From Nitrospirales bacterium (GTDB taxonomy: Bacteria > Nitrospirota > Nitrospiria > Nitrospirales > UBA8639): a stretch of DNA of 59,606 nt. Below the pieces are notes generated by a model. It was not told the DNA's origin. It made no database searches and worked only from the letters and a program-made list of their open reading frames with translations. Below are positions 19,439-28,009 of this stretch, piece after piece. The DNA lies in the NCBI GenBank assembly GCA_029261235.1, contig JAJDBS010000046.1, positions 1 through 59,606 of the forward strand, written 5' to 3'. Every line of letters starts with the position of its first letter. Position 1 is the first letter of the stretch. The position numbers and the translations under genes were made by a program.

Positions 19439-20152
19439 TTAATACCCTTTTTGAGATTTCCCAAAAAAACGTGCAACTCGATCACGTAGGGTTGAGCGAT
19501 TGATCACAACAATGAAGACTTTTCGCATCTGATCGCTTGGACATTGAATTTCTCTGACCCCATGCCAGGAATTGCCTTTTCTGGCAAACAACAAGCTATA
19601 GTTTCCTATCGCCTTTGAAGTGGTGGCATTTTTAAAATCTTCAAATTCTGGTGCTGATTGACGGTCAAATTTCCCTTCATCATCAAGAATGACCGTTTCT
19701 CCCCCCCAACCTTCCTCCCAGTTTTTTTCGGTGTTGAGATAGAAAATATGTGATCCAAGCTTATGCTTGGCATCGCAATGAGGCGAAACGGAGCAACCAT
19801 TGGGGGTGTAGTGCCAATGAAGGGTCAATTCCAAAGATTTGATATTGAATAAATGTTGAAGCCAAGTCTGATATTCCTTCCCATGCAGTTCGGCAACGAA
19901 GGCTTTCCAGGCAGGACCCACGGGAAGATCCTTGTGGTAGTCAAGGGTGAAACGATCATGACTTTGTTGGCTATGGGCTCGAGCGACTCCAAAGCGTCGT
20001 TGGAATAATGAAACATCTGGGAGAGTTTCAAGTAGTTGTTGATGCCCCTCGGTTGTGAGTAACCCTTCTGGATTAACCCACGGGTAGGGTTGTGCTTGTT
20101 GAAATTTGTGTGGATCGATGCTTCCCAGGCGTTGAAAGTCTAAATACGTCAT
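19439..20152 (-). CDS. 2-oxoglutarate/Fe(II) oxygenase
   Basis: 237 residues. Iron ligands of the prolyl-hydroxylase type are visible: SPHCDAKHKLGSHIFYLN (His-x-Asp) and NSWHGVREI (distal His), with MRKVFIVVINR supplying the basic 2-oxoglutarate-binding residue. WGGETVIL is the common strand of this fold. The family hydroxylates proteins, sugars or small molecules; substrate unknown. It is nine bases downstream of the phosphoglycerate mutase gene on the same strand, so the two are probably co-transcribed. Confidence 0.8.
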   Translation of the reverse strand: MTYLDFQRLGSIDPHKFQQAQPYPWVNPEGLLTTEGHQQLLETLPDVSLFQRRFGVARAHSQQSHDRFTLDYHKDLPVGPAWKAFVAELHGKEYQTWLQHLFNIKSLELTLHWHYTPNGCSVSPHCDAKHKLGSHIFYLNTEKNWEEGWGGETVILDDEGKFDRQSAPEFEDFKNATTSKAIGNYSLLFARKGNSWHGVREIQCPSDQMRKVFIVVINRSTLRDRVARFFGKSQKGY

Positions 20153-20161
20153 TCCTTTTCC

Positions 20162-20917
20162 TTACCGAGAGAGGTACTGAAGCCACCTGGCTAAAATTTT
20201 CTGAGTGAATTGCTTCAAGACTGAGCGCGGGCGAAGGTTTTCTCGACCAATGGGAAGGATGCTCTCGTTCATTTTATACACTATTGGATCTGCCGTGCGA
20301 ATGGTGATGTTGGCAATGTCAGCGTCACTAATATTTTCTAGGTGTTTCAGTAACCCTCGTAGACTATTATTGTGCGCCACAATAAGGAGCCGTTTCCCGC
20401 GGTGGATCTCGGGTATGGCAACATCGTGCCAGAAGGGTAGCAGTCGTGCAAGCGTGTCTTTGAGGCTTTCACTTTGAGGAAGGGCGGCTGACGGGAGATG
20501 GGAATATAGAGCGTCATTGCCGGGGAAACGGGAATCAGTCACATCAAGTGGCGGCGGGGGTTCATCAAACTGTCTTTGCCAGATGAGGACCTGTTTTGCC
20601 CCATACTTTTTTCTTGCTTCCCACCAATTTAACCCTTGTAGTGCTCCATAATGGCGTTCATTTAAGCGCCAATCTTTCTCCACCGGCAGGTGTGATAAGT
20701 TCATGGTGTCCAGCACAATTCGAAGCGTTTCACTGGCACGATTCAAGTACGAAGTAAAGCAAAGGTCGAAGGTGACACCGTGGGCCTTTAGCAGTCGGCC
20801 AGCCTGCTTGGCTTCCTCAATGCCCTGCGAGCTTAAGGCGACGTCCGCCCACCCGGTGAAGCGTTTCTCCTTATTCCATTCACTTTTTCCGTGTCGGAGG
20901 ATTGTGAGCGTTACCAT
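20162..20917 (-). CDS. gpmA: 2,3-bisphosphoglycerate-dependent phosphoglycerate mutase family
   Basis: 251 residues, the family length. LRHGKSEWN with the phospho-accepting His9, then FTGWADVALSSQG, then LNERHYGALQGLNW and VAHNNSLRGLL (second catalytic His; the usual AHGN is AHNN). Interconverts 3- and 2-phosphoglycerate in glycolysis. Its position inside a glycan island with an oxygenase is unusual for a housekeeping enzyme, so a duplicated copy acting on another phospho-sugar is possible. Confidence 0.8.
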   Translation of the reverse strand: MVTLTILRHGKSEWNKEKRFTGWADVALSSQGIEEAKQAGRLLKAHGVTFDLCFTSYLNRASETLRIVLDTMNLSHLPVEKDWRLNERHYGALQGLNWWEARKKYGAKQVLIWQRQFDEPPPPLDVTDSRFPGNDALYSHLPSAALPQSESLKDTLARLLPFWHDVAIPEIHRGKRLLIVAHNNSLRGLLKHLENISDADIANITIRTADPIVYKMNESILPIGRENLRPRSVLKQFTQKILARWLQYLSR

Positions 20918-21318
20918 GTGTGATCGGTACTAGTTTTGAGTCGAAAATTTGGCGTTTAACGAATCAGGTGGAGGATTTTTGTCCCATAATGGGGAAGATT
21001 GAAGACGGTCAGCTAAACGTTGAGTCTCGAAGGTTACCGTTTCTTAAGGATTCGTCAAAAATTTAGAGAAATATACTGAAATTAGACAAATTATTCAGAT
21101 GTATTGGGGGAAGCTCAACATAATACGTTCGTAATCCTTGGATTATATATGGCAGCTTAGGGTAACATTTTCCGTAATTTTCGACAATGGAATGTTCCGG
21201 ATCTGTGACTCTTTCATGTTCCTGAAAATGCGTTAGTCTGTCGGAAATTGAATGATTGGTATGGCTGCTTTTTTAGATCAATCCTGATTCTACGGGCTTC
21301 TTCGCTCTGTTAGCTCAC
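20918..21318. other. Divergent intergenic region
   Basis: 400 bases between gpmA (leftward) and the LPS-kinase gene (rightward), AT-rich and without open frames of note. It must hold both promoters, but no clean -35/-10 pair with 16-18 spacing was found. Confidence 0.4.
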
Positions 21319-22170
21319 ATGCTTTTTCATAAAAGTTTATATATCAGTGATCGTATAAGATCTGCGTTGACCAAAATCGGCATTGCGAAGTTTCAAGATT
21401 TCATGAATTATTCGACTGGAAAGCTTGTGTCCAGGCCTTCCAAACGACATGTCCGCACGCTTTTTCTTGATGTCGGAGGGCAGAAGAAAAAGTACTTTCT
21501 GAAACAAGCCGGCGCTCAATCTTTTCGTGTGGTCCTAAAAGATTGGCGTCGATTCAAAGTTTCTCGTTCGGATACAGCCCGTGAACTTCTACTTCTTAAG
21601 TTATTCGACGGGGAGGGGATTCCCGTGATGACTCCTGTGGCTTGGGGGGATTGCAGGATGTTTGGTTGGTCTGTAGGGAGTTTTCTTTTAGTGGAGGAAG
21701 TTATTGGTAGGGAATTTGTAGACGTCTATCGAATGGCCACGTTACGAAGTCGACGACGTTTAATGTGGGTCCATGGGGAGCTCATGGGAACGTTACATCA
21801 TAAAGAAATCGAGTCTAAGGTCCACCCTCGGGATCTAATTTGTGTTTCAGAGGACTATTCAACCTTTCGGACATGTTTAGTGGTCATTGATCGTGAGCGT
21901 GGCCGTACTCACCCTGTCACCCTTTCAATAAAAGAACGTGGGGAAATGTTGGCAGAGATTTGGGTTAAGGGAGCATTTACTCTTGGGCAAGGGGAAAAAA
22001 GTGAAATATTGTCATTTTTATCTGGGTACATCTCAGCGTCAGGGTTAAACAAGGCCATGTATGGAGAATTGGTCCATTGTGTATTGTGGCGGGCTGTCAA
22101 TATTCTTGAAAGAGATCAACGTTTTCGTAGTTTGCGGCAAAGCTTTAAGGATATGTATGGAAAGCTGTAG
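21319..22170 (+). CDS. Lipopolysaccharide kinase (InaA/WaaP family)
   Basis: 283 residues. KKKYFLKQAG (ATP-site Lys), RELLLLKLFDGEGIPVMTPVAWGD and SFLLVEEVIG match the WaaP/InaA family pattern. The catalytic-loop region MGTLHHKEIESKVHPRDLIC has a His-rich stretch and Asp in the expected order. Such kinases phosphorylate heptose or Kdo of the LPS inner core on the cytosolic face of the inner membrane. Stands alone on the plus strand. With the kinase-like gene at 18437 it suggests phosphorylated core sugars. Confidence 0.75.
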   Translation: MLFHKSLYISDRIRSALTKIGIAKFQDFMNYSTGKLVSRPSKRHVRTLFLDVGGQKKKYFLKQAGAQSFRVVLKDWRRFKVSRSDTARELLLLKLFDGEGIPVMTPVAWGDCRMFGWSVGSFLLVEEVIGREFVDVYRMATLRSRRRLMWVHGELMGTLHHKEIESKVHPRDLICVSEDYSTFRTCLVVIDRERGRTHPVTLSIKERGEMLAEIWVKGAFTLGQGEKSEILSFLSGYISASGLNKAMYGELVHCVLWRAVNILERDQRFRSLRQSFKDMYGKL

Positions 22171-22422
22171 CGCCAGAAATTTCCGTGGAATTATGGACCC
22201 ATCGTCATGGAGAATTGGCCATTTTCTGAAATTGGCTGAAAGAGAGTATGGGGCCAAAAAAATGGCAATGGTGTTGGGTAAAAAAAGGCTTTCAGTGATT
22301 CAAGTTTTCCCATGGATTCCTGTTGTTTCTCGTATTCCTGGGATGAGTTGCCTCTGTCTACTTGTCGTCTGCCTCTCCGATGTATATGGAAGTTTGCTTT
22401 GATCATCAACTAAAGGGAAACA

Positions 22423-23502
22423 CTATTGAGGAGATTGGGATTCTAGAAGTGCGGAAATTCTTTGGGCAATGATCTGGTTGCCTCGACCATTGACATGGCA
22501 ACTATCGATGTAAATGTACTCATCTACGTTAAACGCATCAGTGAAATCATGAATCCAATCCAGATGTTCTTTTTTTTTGATTTCCAGCACCAGGGGATAG
22601 ACTAAATGGAAATCAGTTCTGGACTGTCTTTTTGATAAATATTCGATATTGGGTTGGCCAATAGGAGCCACAGGTTGAAGGATCGCGTGAAATTCCGCTC
22701 CTCCCAGAGCAGCCACTTCTTTTGCAATTTTCCAATTATTCACCAAGGTAGAGGCAACCGTTTTGGCGTATGTCGGATTGCTTTGGCATTGGGAGACTGG
22801 GCGGTCCTTCTTTTTCCTTATCTTTTGAATGACGATTTGTATTGATCCAAATAAACCATCGAAAACCTGCCAACGGTGTTCTAGCTTGTTGGCCATCTTT
22901 GCTTGTTCTCGATGTCCATTAATTGAAACTTTAGGGTCACATAATGACAAAGAATCATTGCAGCCATCATAGAAAACGATCACTTGCATTGGTGAATTCT
23001 GATTGACCAAATTGACTAACCGAGCCAAGCCTTGGCGACTGACAAATCCTGATTGACCATGATTATGTGCCTGATCCTTGGGATGAAGAGCATTGAAATG
23101 CGCAGGTATGGTGTTTTGATCATCAACCCCACTTCCCCACATTGTGGATCCACCAAAAAAGCGGATATGTCGTAAGGGTGTTCGATCTGTCGTTAGTGGA
23201 AAATTTCTCTCGCCTTCAAGATTAATCGTCGTCGTGTCACCTGAAAATGGATTTCGAGCCCACGCCATATAGGGGACATATTGTGTTTGCAATTGTTTTT
23301 TTTCCTGAAAGATGAGGCGGGTCCTCTCACTGCCTTCAAGACTTGGGGTAGAGGCTTTCTTCGAAATAGGCACAAAGACTTGTTTATACAAATACCTACC
23401 GTCAAGGTAGAGCGAGGCAATAAAATTTAAGGATCCCAGCAAGATCAAGAGAACAACAATATTCATCATCCCAATCTTGAAATAAGGCCAAATGATTTTC
23501 AT
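22423..23502 (-). CDS. Membrane-anchored SGNH/GDSL hydrolase-like protein
   Basis: 359 residues. An N-terminal membrane segment (MMNIVVLLILLGSLNFIASL) is followed by a large periplasmic part. SGNH blocks are visible: RFFGGSTMWGSG (block I Ser), FYDGCNDSL (block III Asn-like) and YIDSCHVNGRGNQIIAQ (block V Asp and His). SGNH proteins in polysaccharide clusters transfer or remove O-acyl groups. Two genes upstream on the same strand are another SGNH protein and an MBOAT acyltransferase, so it may belong to the same decoration system. Confidence 0.7.
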   Translation of the reverse strand: MKIIWPYFKIGMMNIVVLLILLGSLNFIASLYLDGRYLYKQVFVPISKKASTPSLEGSERTRLIFQEKKQLQTQYVPYMAWARNPFSGDTTTINLEGERNFPLTTDRTPLRHIRFFGGSTMWGSGVDDQNTIPAHFNALHPKDQAHNHGQSGFVSRQGLARLVNLVNQNSPMQVIVFYDGCNDSLSLCDPKVSINGHREQAKMANKLEHRWQVFDGLFGSIQIVIQKIRKKKDRPVSQCQSNPTYAKTVASTLVNNWKIAKEVAALGGAEFHAILQPVAPIGQPNIEYLSKRQSRTDFHLVYPLVLEIKKKEHLDWIHDFTDAFNVDEYIYIDSCHVNGRGNQIIAQRISALLESQSPQ

Positions 23503-24062
23503 ATACGTAAATCTTTACTCTCTCATAAATAGAGTTCCCCGTGAATGCCGGGTGAATAGCAATATATTAAAAATTCTGTAGTAGGTAATCAACCGGTATT
23601 TGGAAGTCTAATGATTTTTAACCAGCCAGCATCTTTCTATGATTTTCCAGGAATTCATCAGTGGCAATCACATCAAATTTAGTTGAAAGTTGCAAGGTTC
23701 TCACCGTTGCCTCTATGGGGCTAGCGGGAAATATTTACGCGCGTAAGTCACGGTCAGCTAAAAATGGAAATCTTAGCAGAGAGCAAGCATCTTGGTCATA
23801 ACCTTTCGCTTGAAAGTTTGGAATTAACTGCTATGCGTATGGATTTCACACTGAACTTTCCTGGGGAAGGTGGATCCCTCGCCAAGCCATGCGGGCAATT
23901 AATGAAAAGGAGTGCCGAGGGACAATCGTTGAGCCACAAAGAAGAAAAATCTTCTCGGATTTTCATTTCGAGAACAAGGGGAATCGATTTTACGATAGGT
24001 ATGTTATCGATGATGCCAGTTTGATGGCTATGAGTGAAAGGTCGAACCCCAACTCAGTGTAC
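23503..24062. other. Intergenic stretch with a possible decayed coding remnant
   Basis: 560 bases. On the minus strand 23622-23735 reads SPIEATVRTLQLSTKFDVIA then TDEFLENHRKMLAG and a stop, which looks protein-like, but in-frame stops lie just upstream (near 23735 and beyond). Open frames on the plus strand (23764-24089) overlap each other and match nothing I know. No gene is called. Confidence 0.3.
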
Positions 24063-25268
24063 TTAGTTGAGGCCTGCGGCGGTCGGTGAGTCAGGTCGCT
24101 TGAATGCTAGTGGGATAGCTGCATTCTTTATTGACAGAGTTAAATTTTTAAGGCGAACATTTTTTAAATAACTCGAGTCTGGAGATTTTTCAATCATTCT
24201 TTTAACCAGATGACCCATATATACTTCGCTAGGATGCCATCCATCGAACATATACCTATCATCTAACTCGAATTGAGCAGGGTTGGAAACTGGAGTAATG
24301 AATATGTCATGTTTTTCTAATATCTTAGGGAATTTATGTTTGTAGTAGTTCCACCACTGGTGCAATGCTTGACTGTCTTCTAAAGCTTCAAAGGCTTCTT
24401 CCGAAAATGGAGGCATGAAGGCATACACTTCTACACCTTTGTTTTTTATACGGGATAAGGCTTCAATAATCAGGCGAACTCGGTGTTCATCAATTGTGGC
24501 CGGTAGCGAGAATTCTCTTTTTGTCTTTCGTATGCGATCGATGATCGCTGGAGATTCCCTGTCGACATAGACAGGTGATTCCACGAATTCCCGAAATACT
24601 TTTGAAGGATAAAGACTACTCCCATCTTTTCTGAATCCTGTTCCTTCAATTCGAGCATATGTTCCAATAGCGTCATACCCGAAACCTGGACTCTTGAATG
24701 ATGAGGTTGCAGTAAAGACTTGTTGGAAGGCACCCTTTTTAAGAATTTGGCGAAATGCTTCAATATGTCCCGCAAAGCTGGAGCGTCCATCCGAATCATT
24801 GAGCCACGTTGCCTTTCCATAGTGAGTCCGAAGCCACCAGGGGTCGATCCCGACAATGAGGACTTTGGGGAGAGGCAATTCTTCTCGAGTCAGTATATCG
24901 GCAAAGGTATGAAGGTCAAAAGCATTTCTGAGGATGCCGCCCCCGTTGTAAAATTCTTTTTCTAAGGGATGAAACATCATGTCCCGTATTTGCATGACCC
25001 GAGAACTTCCAATAGATAATATGGACGGTTGTCGATACCGTATGCCAGATAGTTTGAAAATATTGAACTGGTCTGAGAAAAAACGTGGCCCGTATATAGA
25101 TTCAGTCGTCGATTGTTGTTGATGGATAAGAGCAGAACGCGGTGACCATGCATCGCCAGTTTTCCAAAGAGCGAATTCCATTGTCAGGCCGATCAGTATA
25201 AACGGAAAAAGAAACGTGAGTATTCTTCTGAGGAACGGCCAAAGGACTGTCCGATCGCTTGTGCTCAT
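24063..25268 (-). CDS. SGNH-like membrane protein paired with MBOAT acyltransferase
   Basis: 401 residues. One N-terminal membrane segment (LTFLFPFILIGLTMEFALW), then a periplasmic domain with SILSIGSSRVMQIRD (block I-like Ser), LIVGIDPWW, and DGWHPSEVYMGHLVKRM (block V Asp-x-x-His). This is the layout of AlgJ/AlgX/DltD-type partners that take an acyl group from an MBOAT protein and put it on a glycan. The ATG at 25268 begins one base after the MBOAT stop; an alternative ATG at 25298 would overlap that gene by 29 bases. Clearly an operon pair. Confidence 0.7.
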   Translation of the reverse strand: MSTSDRTVLWPFLRRILTFLFPFILIGLTMEFALWKTGDAWSPRSALIHQQQSTTESIYGPRFFSDQFNIFKLSGIRYRQPSILSIGSSRVMQIRDMMFHPLEKEFYNGGGILRNAFDLHTFADILTREELPLPKVLIVGIDPWWLRTHYGKATWLNDSDGRSSFAGHIEAFRQILKKGAFQQVFTATSSFKSPGFGYDAIGTYARIEGTGFRKDGSSLYPSKVFREFVESPVYVDRESPAIIDRIRKTKREFSLPATIDEHRVRLIIEALSRIKNKGVEVYAFMPPFSEEAFEALEDSQALHQWWNYYKHKFPKILEKHDIFITPVSNPAQFELDDRYMFDGWHPSEVYMGHLVKRMIEKSPDSSYLKNVRLKNLTLSIKNAAIPLAFKRPDSPTAAGLN

Positions 25269-25269
25269 C

Positions 25270-26700
25270 TCAGAATTGGAAATAAATAAACGGAACATGA
25301 CCTGTTTTCCCCAAAAAGAGAATGAGAATAGCGAGGATATAGTAAATAGCCCAGCGTGTTACTCGAGGTAATGTCGAAACGTCCAGGGGATGATGTTTCT
25401 CTCGTTGTATCCAATCAATCACCAATATCAGAAGGACATACCATAGACCTTTGGTATGCCGTAATGGGGCTATCCAATTGCTACTGCCGATATGGGAGAT
25501 GAATCCTATTGCATGAGAAAAGGAGTTTGCGCGAAAAAAAATCCACGCAAAGGATATCAGGGTGAAGGTTCTACAGATTTGGAAAAACTCTAACGGAGTT
25601 GGCCAAAAGCGCCCCATTGCCACGACTGCCGTTTGGTGAGTGTGTGTGCCTCGCAAAACCGGAGAGAGATAGTAGAGGCCATTCAAGAATCCCCAAATCA
25701 CAAACGTCCAGTTTGCACCGTGCCAAAAGCCAGAGATCGTAAAGGTCAGTATGAGGTTTGAGTAATGGCCGAATGAGGTTTTTGTGCGGTTGCCACCCAG
25801 TGGAATATAGACATAATCTCGGAACCATGTAGAGAGGGAAATATGCCATCGTCTCCAAAATTCTCCAATATTTCTTGAAAAATAGGGGTAAGCAAAATTA
25901 CGTTTGAGGTTAAACCCAAAAAGACGGGCTGTGCCTATCGCCATATCCGAATATCCGCTGAAATCACAGTAAATTTGGATGGCAAAATAAACTGTGCCCA
26001 ACAGGAGCATCGGGCCTGGATAGACTTCGTAGTTTGAAAAAATTTTATCAACATAGGGGGCTAGGTTGTCCGCGATGACGGTTTTCTTGAAAAGTCCCCA
26101 TAGAATTTGTCGTAATCCGTCCTTGGTTTGCTCTAGATTGAAGCTTTTTCTTTCTAAAAACTGAGGGAGAAGATGGCTCGCACGTTCGATAGGGCCGGCC
26201 ACGAGTTGAGGGAAAAAGCTGACAAAGGCAAAATATGCAATGGCATTTTTCGTAGGGACGATCTTCTCTCTATAGATATCAATAGTATAGCTGAGCGTTT
26301 GAAATGTATAAAACGAGATGCCAACGGGTAAAATGATAGACAGAGTATGGAGGTTGGCTTGCAATCCAATCGTTTCGAGAACGTCTATAGCGGAATTGAT
26401 GAAGAAATCGTAATACTTAAATAATCCAAGAATCCCTAAGTTGATTGTGAGGCTGACTCCAAGTAAAAGTTTTCGTTTTGAGTTTGATTGTGTTTGATGC
26501 AGTGATACGCCAATAGCATAATCTACTGTGGAATTGAGTGCGATGAGTCCTAGGAAATGCCAATCCCACCACCCATAAAAAATGTAACTAGCGATCAGGA
26601 GAAAGGCATTGCGTATGCCTAGGGGCTTGCTGGGTAAACTCCAATAGCACAAAAATACCGTGAAAAGAAAACCAGCAAAAATTAACGAATTAAATGCCAT
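25270..26700 (-). CDS. MBOAT O-acyltransferase (AlgI-like)
   Basis: 476 residues with about ten membrane segments. Signature RRWHISLSTWFRDYVYIPLGG at 283-303 and the invariant His327 in SGFWHGANW. AlgI-type proteins move acetyl or other acyl groups from cytosolic donors across the inner membrane for O-acylation of extracellular polysaccharides. Ends one base before the SGNH partner. In this island the likely acceptor is the surface glycan assembled by the neighbouring glycosyltransferases. Confidence 0.92.
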   Translation of the reverse strand: MAFNSLIFAGFLFTVFLCYWSLPSKPLGIRNAFLLIASYIFYGWWDWHFLGLIALNSTVDYAIGVSLHQTQSNSKRKLLLGVSLTINLGILGLFKYYDFFINSAIDVLETIGLQANLHTLSIILPVGISFYTFQTLSYTIDIYREKIVPTKNAIAYFAFVSFFPQLVAGPIERASHLLPQFLERKSFNLEQTKDGLRQILWGLFKKTVIADNLAPYVDKIFSNYEVYPGPMLLLGTVYFAIQIYCDFSGYSDMAIGTARLFGFNLKRNFAYPYFSRNIGEFWRRWHISLSTWFRDYVYIPLGGNRTKTSFGHYSNLILTFTISGFWHGANWTFVIWGFLNGLYYLSPVLRGTHTHQTAVVAMGRFWPTPLEFFQICRTFTLISFAWIFFRANSFSHAIGFISHIGSSNWIAPLRHTKGLWYVLLILVIDWIQREKHHPLDVSTLPRVTRWAIYYILAILILFLGKTGHVPFIYFQF

Positions 26701-26867
26701 GGGTATCTTTGGTCATGTCGTGGAGAAATGGTAGGGACCACATATGATTAGAAAAGAGTTGGGGGGACCGTTAGATTGGGGTTTGAAGTTTTGATGTGCC
26801 AGGGTTATTCTGGGTTGTGTGGGAATTCATGCCAAATTTTATTGAAATAAAAGGTCTCAGGTCCCAC

Positions 26868-27662
26868 TTAGGATGTTGCATGAGGAACGATGGCACTGTG
26901 TGTGTGATACCCATCTCTTACGAAAATCAAGGAGGGTTGTATCCATGAATACAGTGAATATTTCTTCCCCCTTATGAACTCGTAAATTTCACTGTTCAGC
27001 AAGTCTTCAATCTTTTCTGAATGTATTTCCACTACCACAACCTTAGGTTTGTGCATTTCGAAATCGAGGGATCTGAGTACGGACAATTCATGGCCCTCGA
27101 CATCAATGGAGAGTAAGTCAATCTCAGTCTTGGCATGCTTCGTTGCGGAAATGATGCTATCGAGAGTTATACTTTTAGTTTTTTTTAATTCATAATTCAA
27201 GTCCGGTTTGTTCATGGTTGCAATCCTAGCGAACTCTGGATCAAGAGTGTTCATGGCGCTATGGTCTTTGGAAGAATAATATGGGAGATTTTTTTCTTCA
27301 TCAGAAACAGCCGTGCATATATTGATAGCGTTTCTTCTTGCCATATTAAACATGTCAATTTTGAATGGATCCATGTCAATATTGATGCCTTCCCATCCCT
27401 TCTGATGCAGTAAAAATGTGTTAGATCCCCATTTGGGATGCCAGCATCCAACATCCACATACAAGCCTTCGTTTTTACGATGGAATATATCCTTAAGCAC
27501 AATATCTTCACCAAAACCAGAATAATATTGATGCTCATGTCTTTTAAAAAAAAGCTCATATATCAAATAGAGTGGACGGAGAAACCGAGACTGCTTGTTG
27601 GAAAGTAGACGTGTGGTATATCTCTTGTAATGTTTAAGGTACTTTTTTAGAGGGTTCTTCAT
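26868..27662 (-). CDS. FkbM-family SAM-dependent methyltransferase
   Basis: 264 residues. YVDVGCWHPKWGSNTFLLHQKGW is motif I, INIDMDPFKI the acidic ribose-binding strand, IDLLSIDVEGHELSVLRSLDF the FkbM signature, and KVVVVEIHSE the last core strand. Short basic N-terminal helix, no signal peptide. Probably O-methylates a sugar of the glycan. Distinct from the FkbM gene at 9791, so not a recent tandem copy. Confidence 0.85.
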   Translation of the reverse strand: MKNPLKKYLKHYKRYTTRLLSNKQSRFLRPLYLIYELFFKRHEHQYYSGFGEDIVLKDIFHRKNEGLYVDVGCWHPKWGSNTFLLHQKGWEGINIDMDPFKIDMFNMARRNAINICTAVSDEEKNLPYYSSKDHSAMNTLDPEFARIATMNKPDLNYELKKTKSITLDSIISATKHAKTEIDLLSIDVEGHELSVLRSLDFEMHKPKVVVVEIHSEKIEDLLNSEIYEFIRGKKYSLYSWIQPSLIFVRDGYHTHSAIVPHATS

Positions 27663-27778
27663 GCCATGTATTGGCTTTCCACTTTTGAGGTCAGTTCACA
27701 ACAAGAATTTGGCTTGGCGAGTGAAATAAGGTTTCATGGCTCTTCCATTTCGTTGAGATGAGCAGAGCGAGCTAGTTA

Positions 27779-28006
27779 TTAGAGGGTGTGGAGAAAAAAA
27801 CCTTCGCTGGGATGAAAGATATTCGAAAATGAACAGTTTGGAAAAAGACAGCGAGAGTGGAATATACCAGAATTCAGAAGTTTGTTTCCAAGCTTCATCG
27901 TCATGTCTAATAGGATTAGGGGATTTTCCATGAGATTGCGTCTTGCTCCTCCCTTTGCCATAAGAAAGTATTCAATGCGCCGGAATAATGTTCTCTGGGA
28001 TTTCAT
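27779..28006 (-). CDS. Possible small protein, unsupported
   Basis: 75 residues from an ATG at 28006. Basic N-terminal half (SQRTLFRRIEYFLMAKGGARR) and no known family. It fills the 340-base gap between FkbM (leftward) and GT61 (rightward), almost abutting the GT61 start. Only the composition and position argue for it; a chance frame is as likely. Confidence 0.2.
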   Translation of the reverse strand: MKSQRTLFRRIEYFLMAKGGARRNLMENPLILLDMTMKLGNKLLNSGIFHSRCLFPNCSFSNIFHPSEGFFLHTL

Positions 28007-28009
28007 TTG

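Noticed and set aside
23764-24089. Two plus-strand frames in the gap before the SGNH gene
   Set aside because: They overlap each other in different frames and the second runs into the opposite-strand gene; no resemblance to a family.
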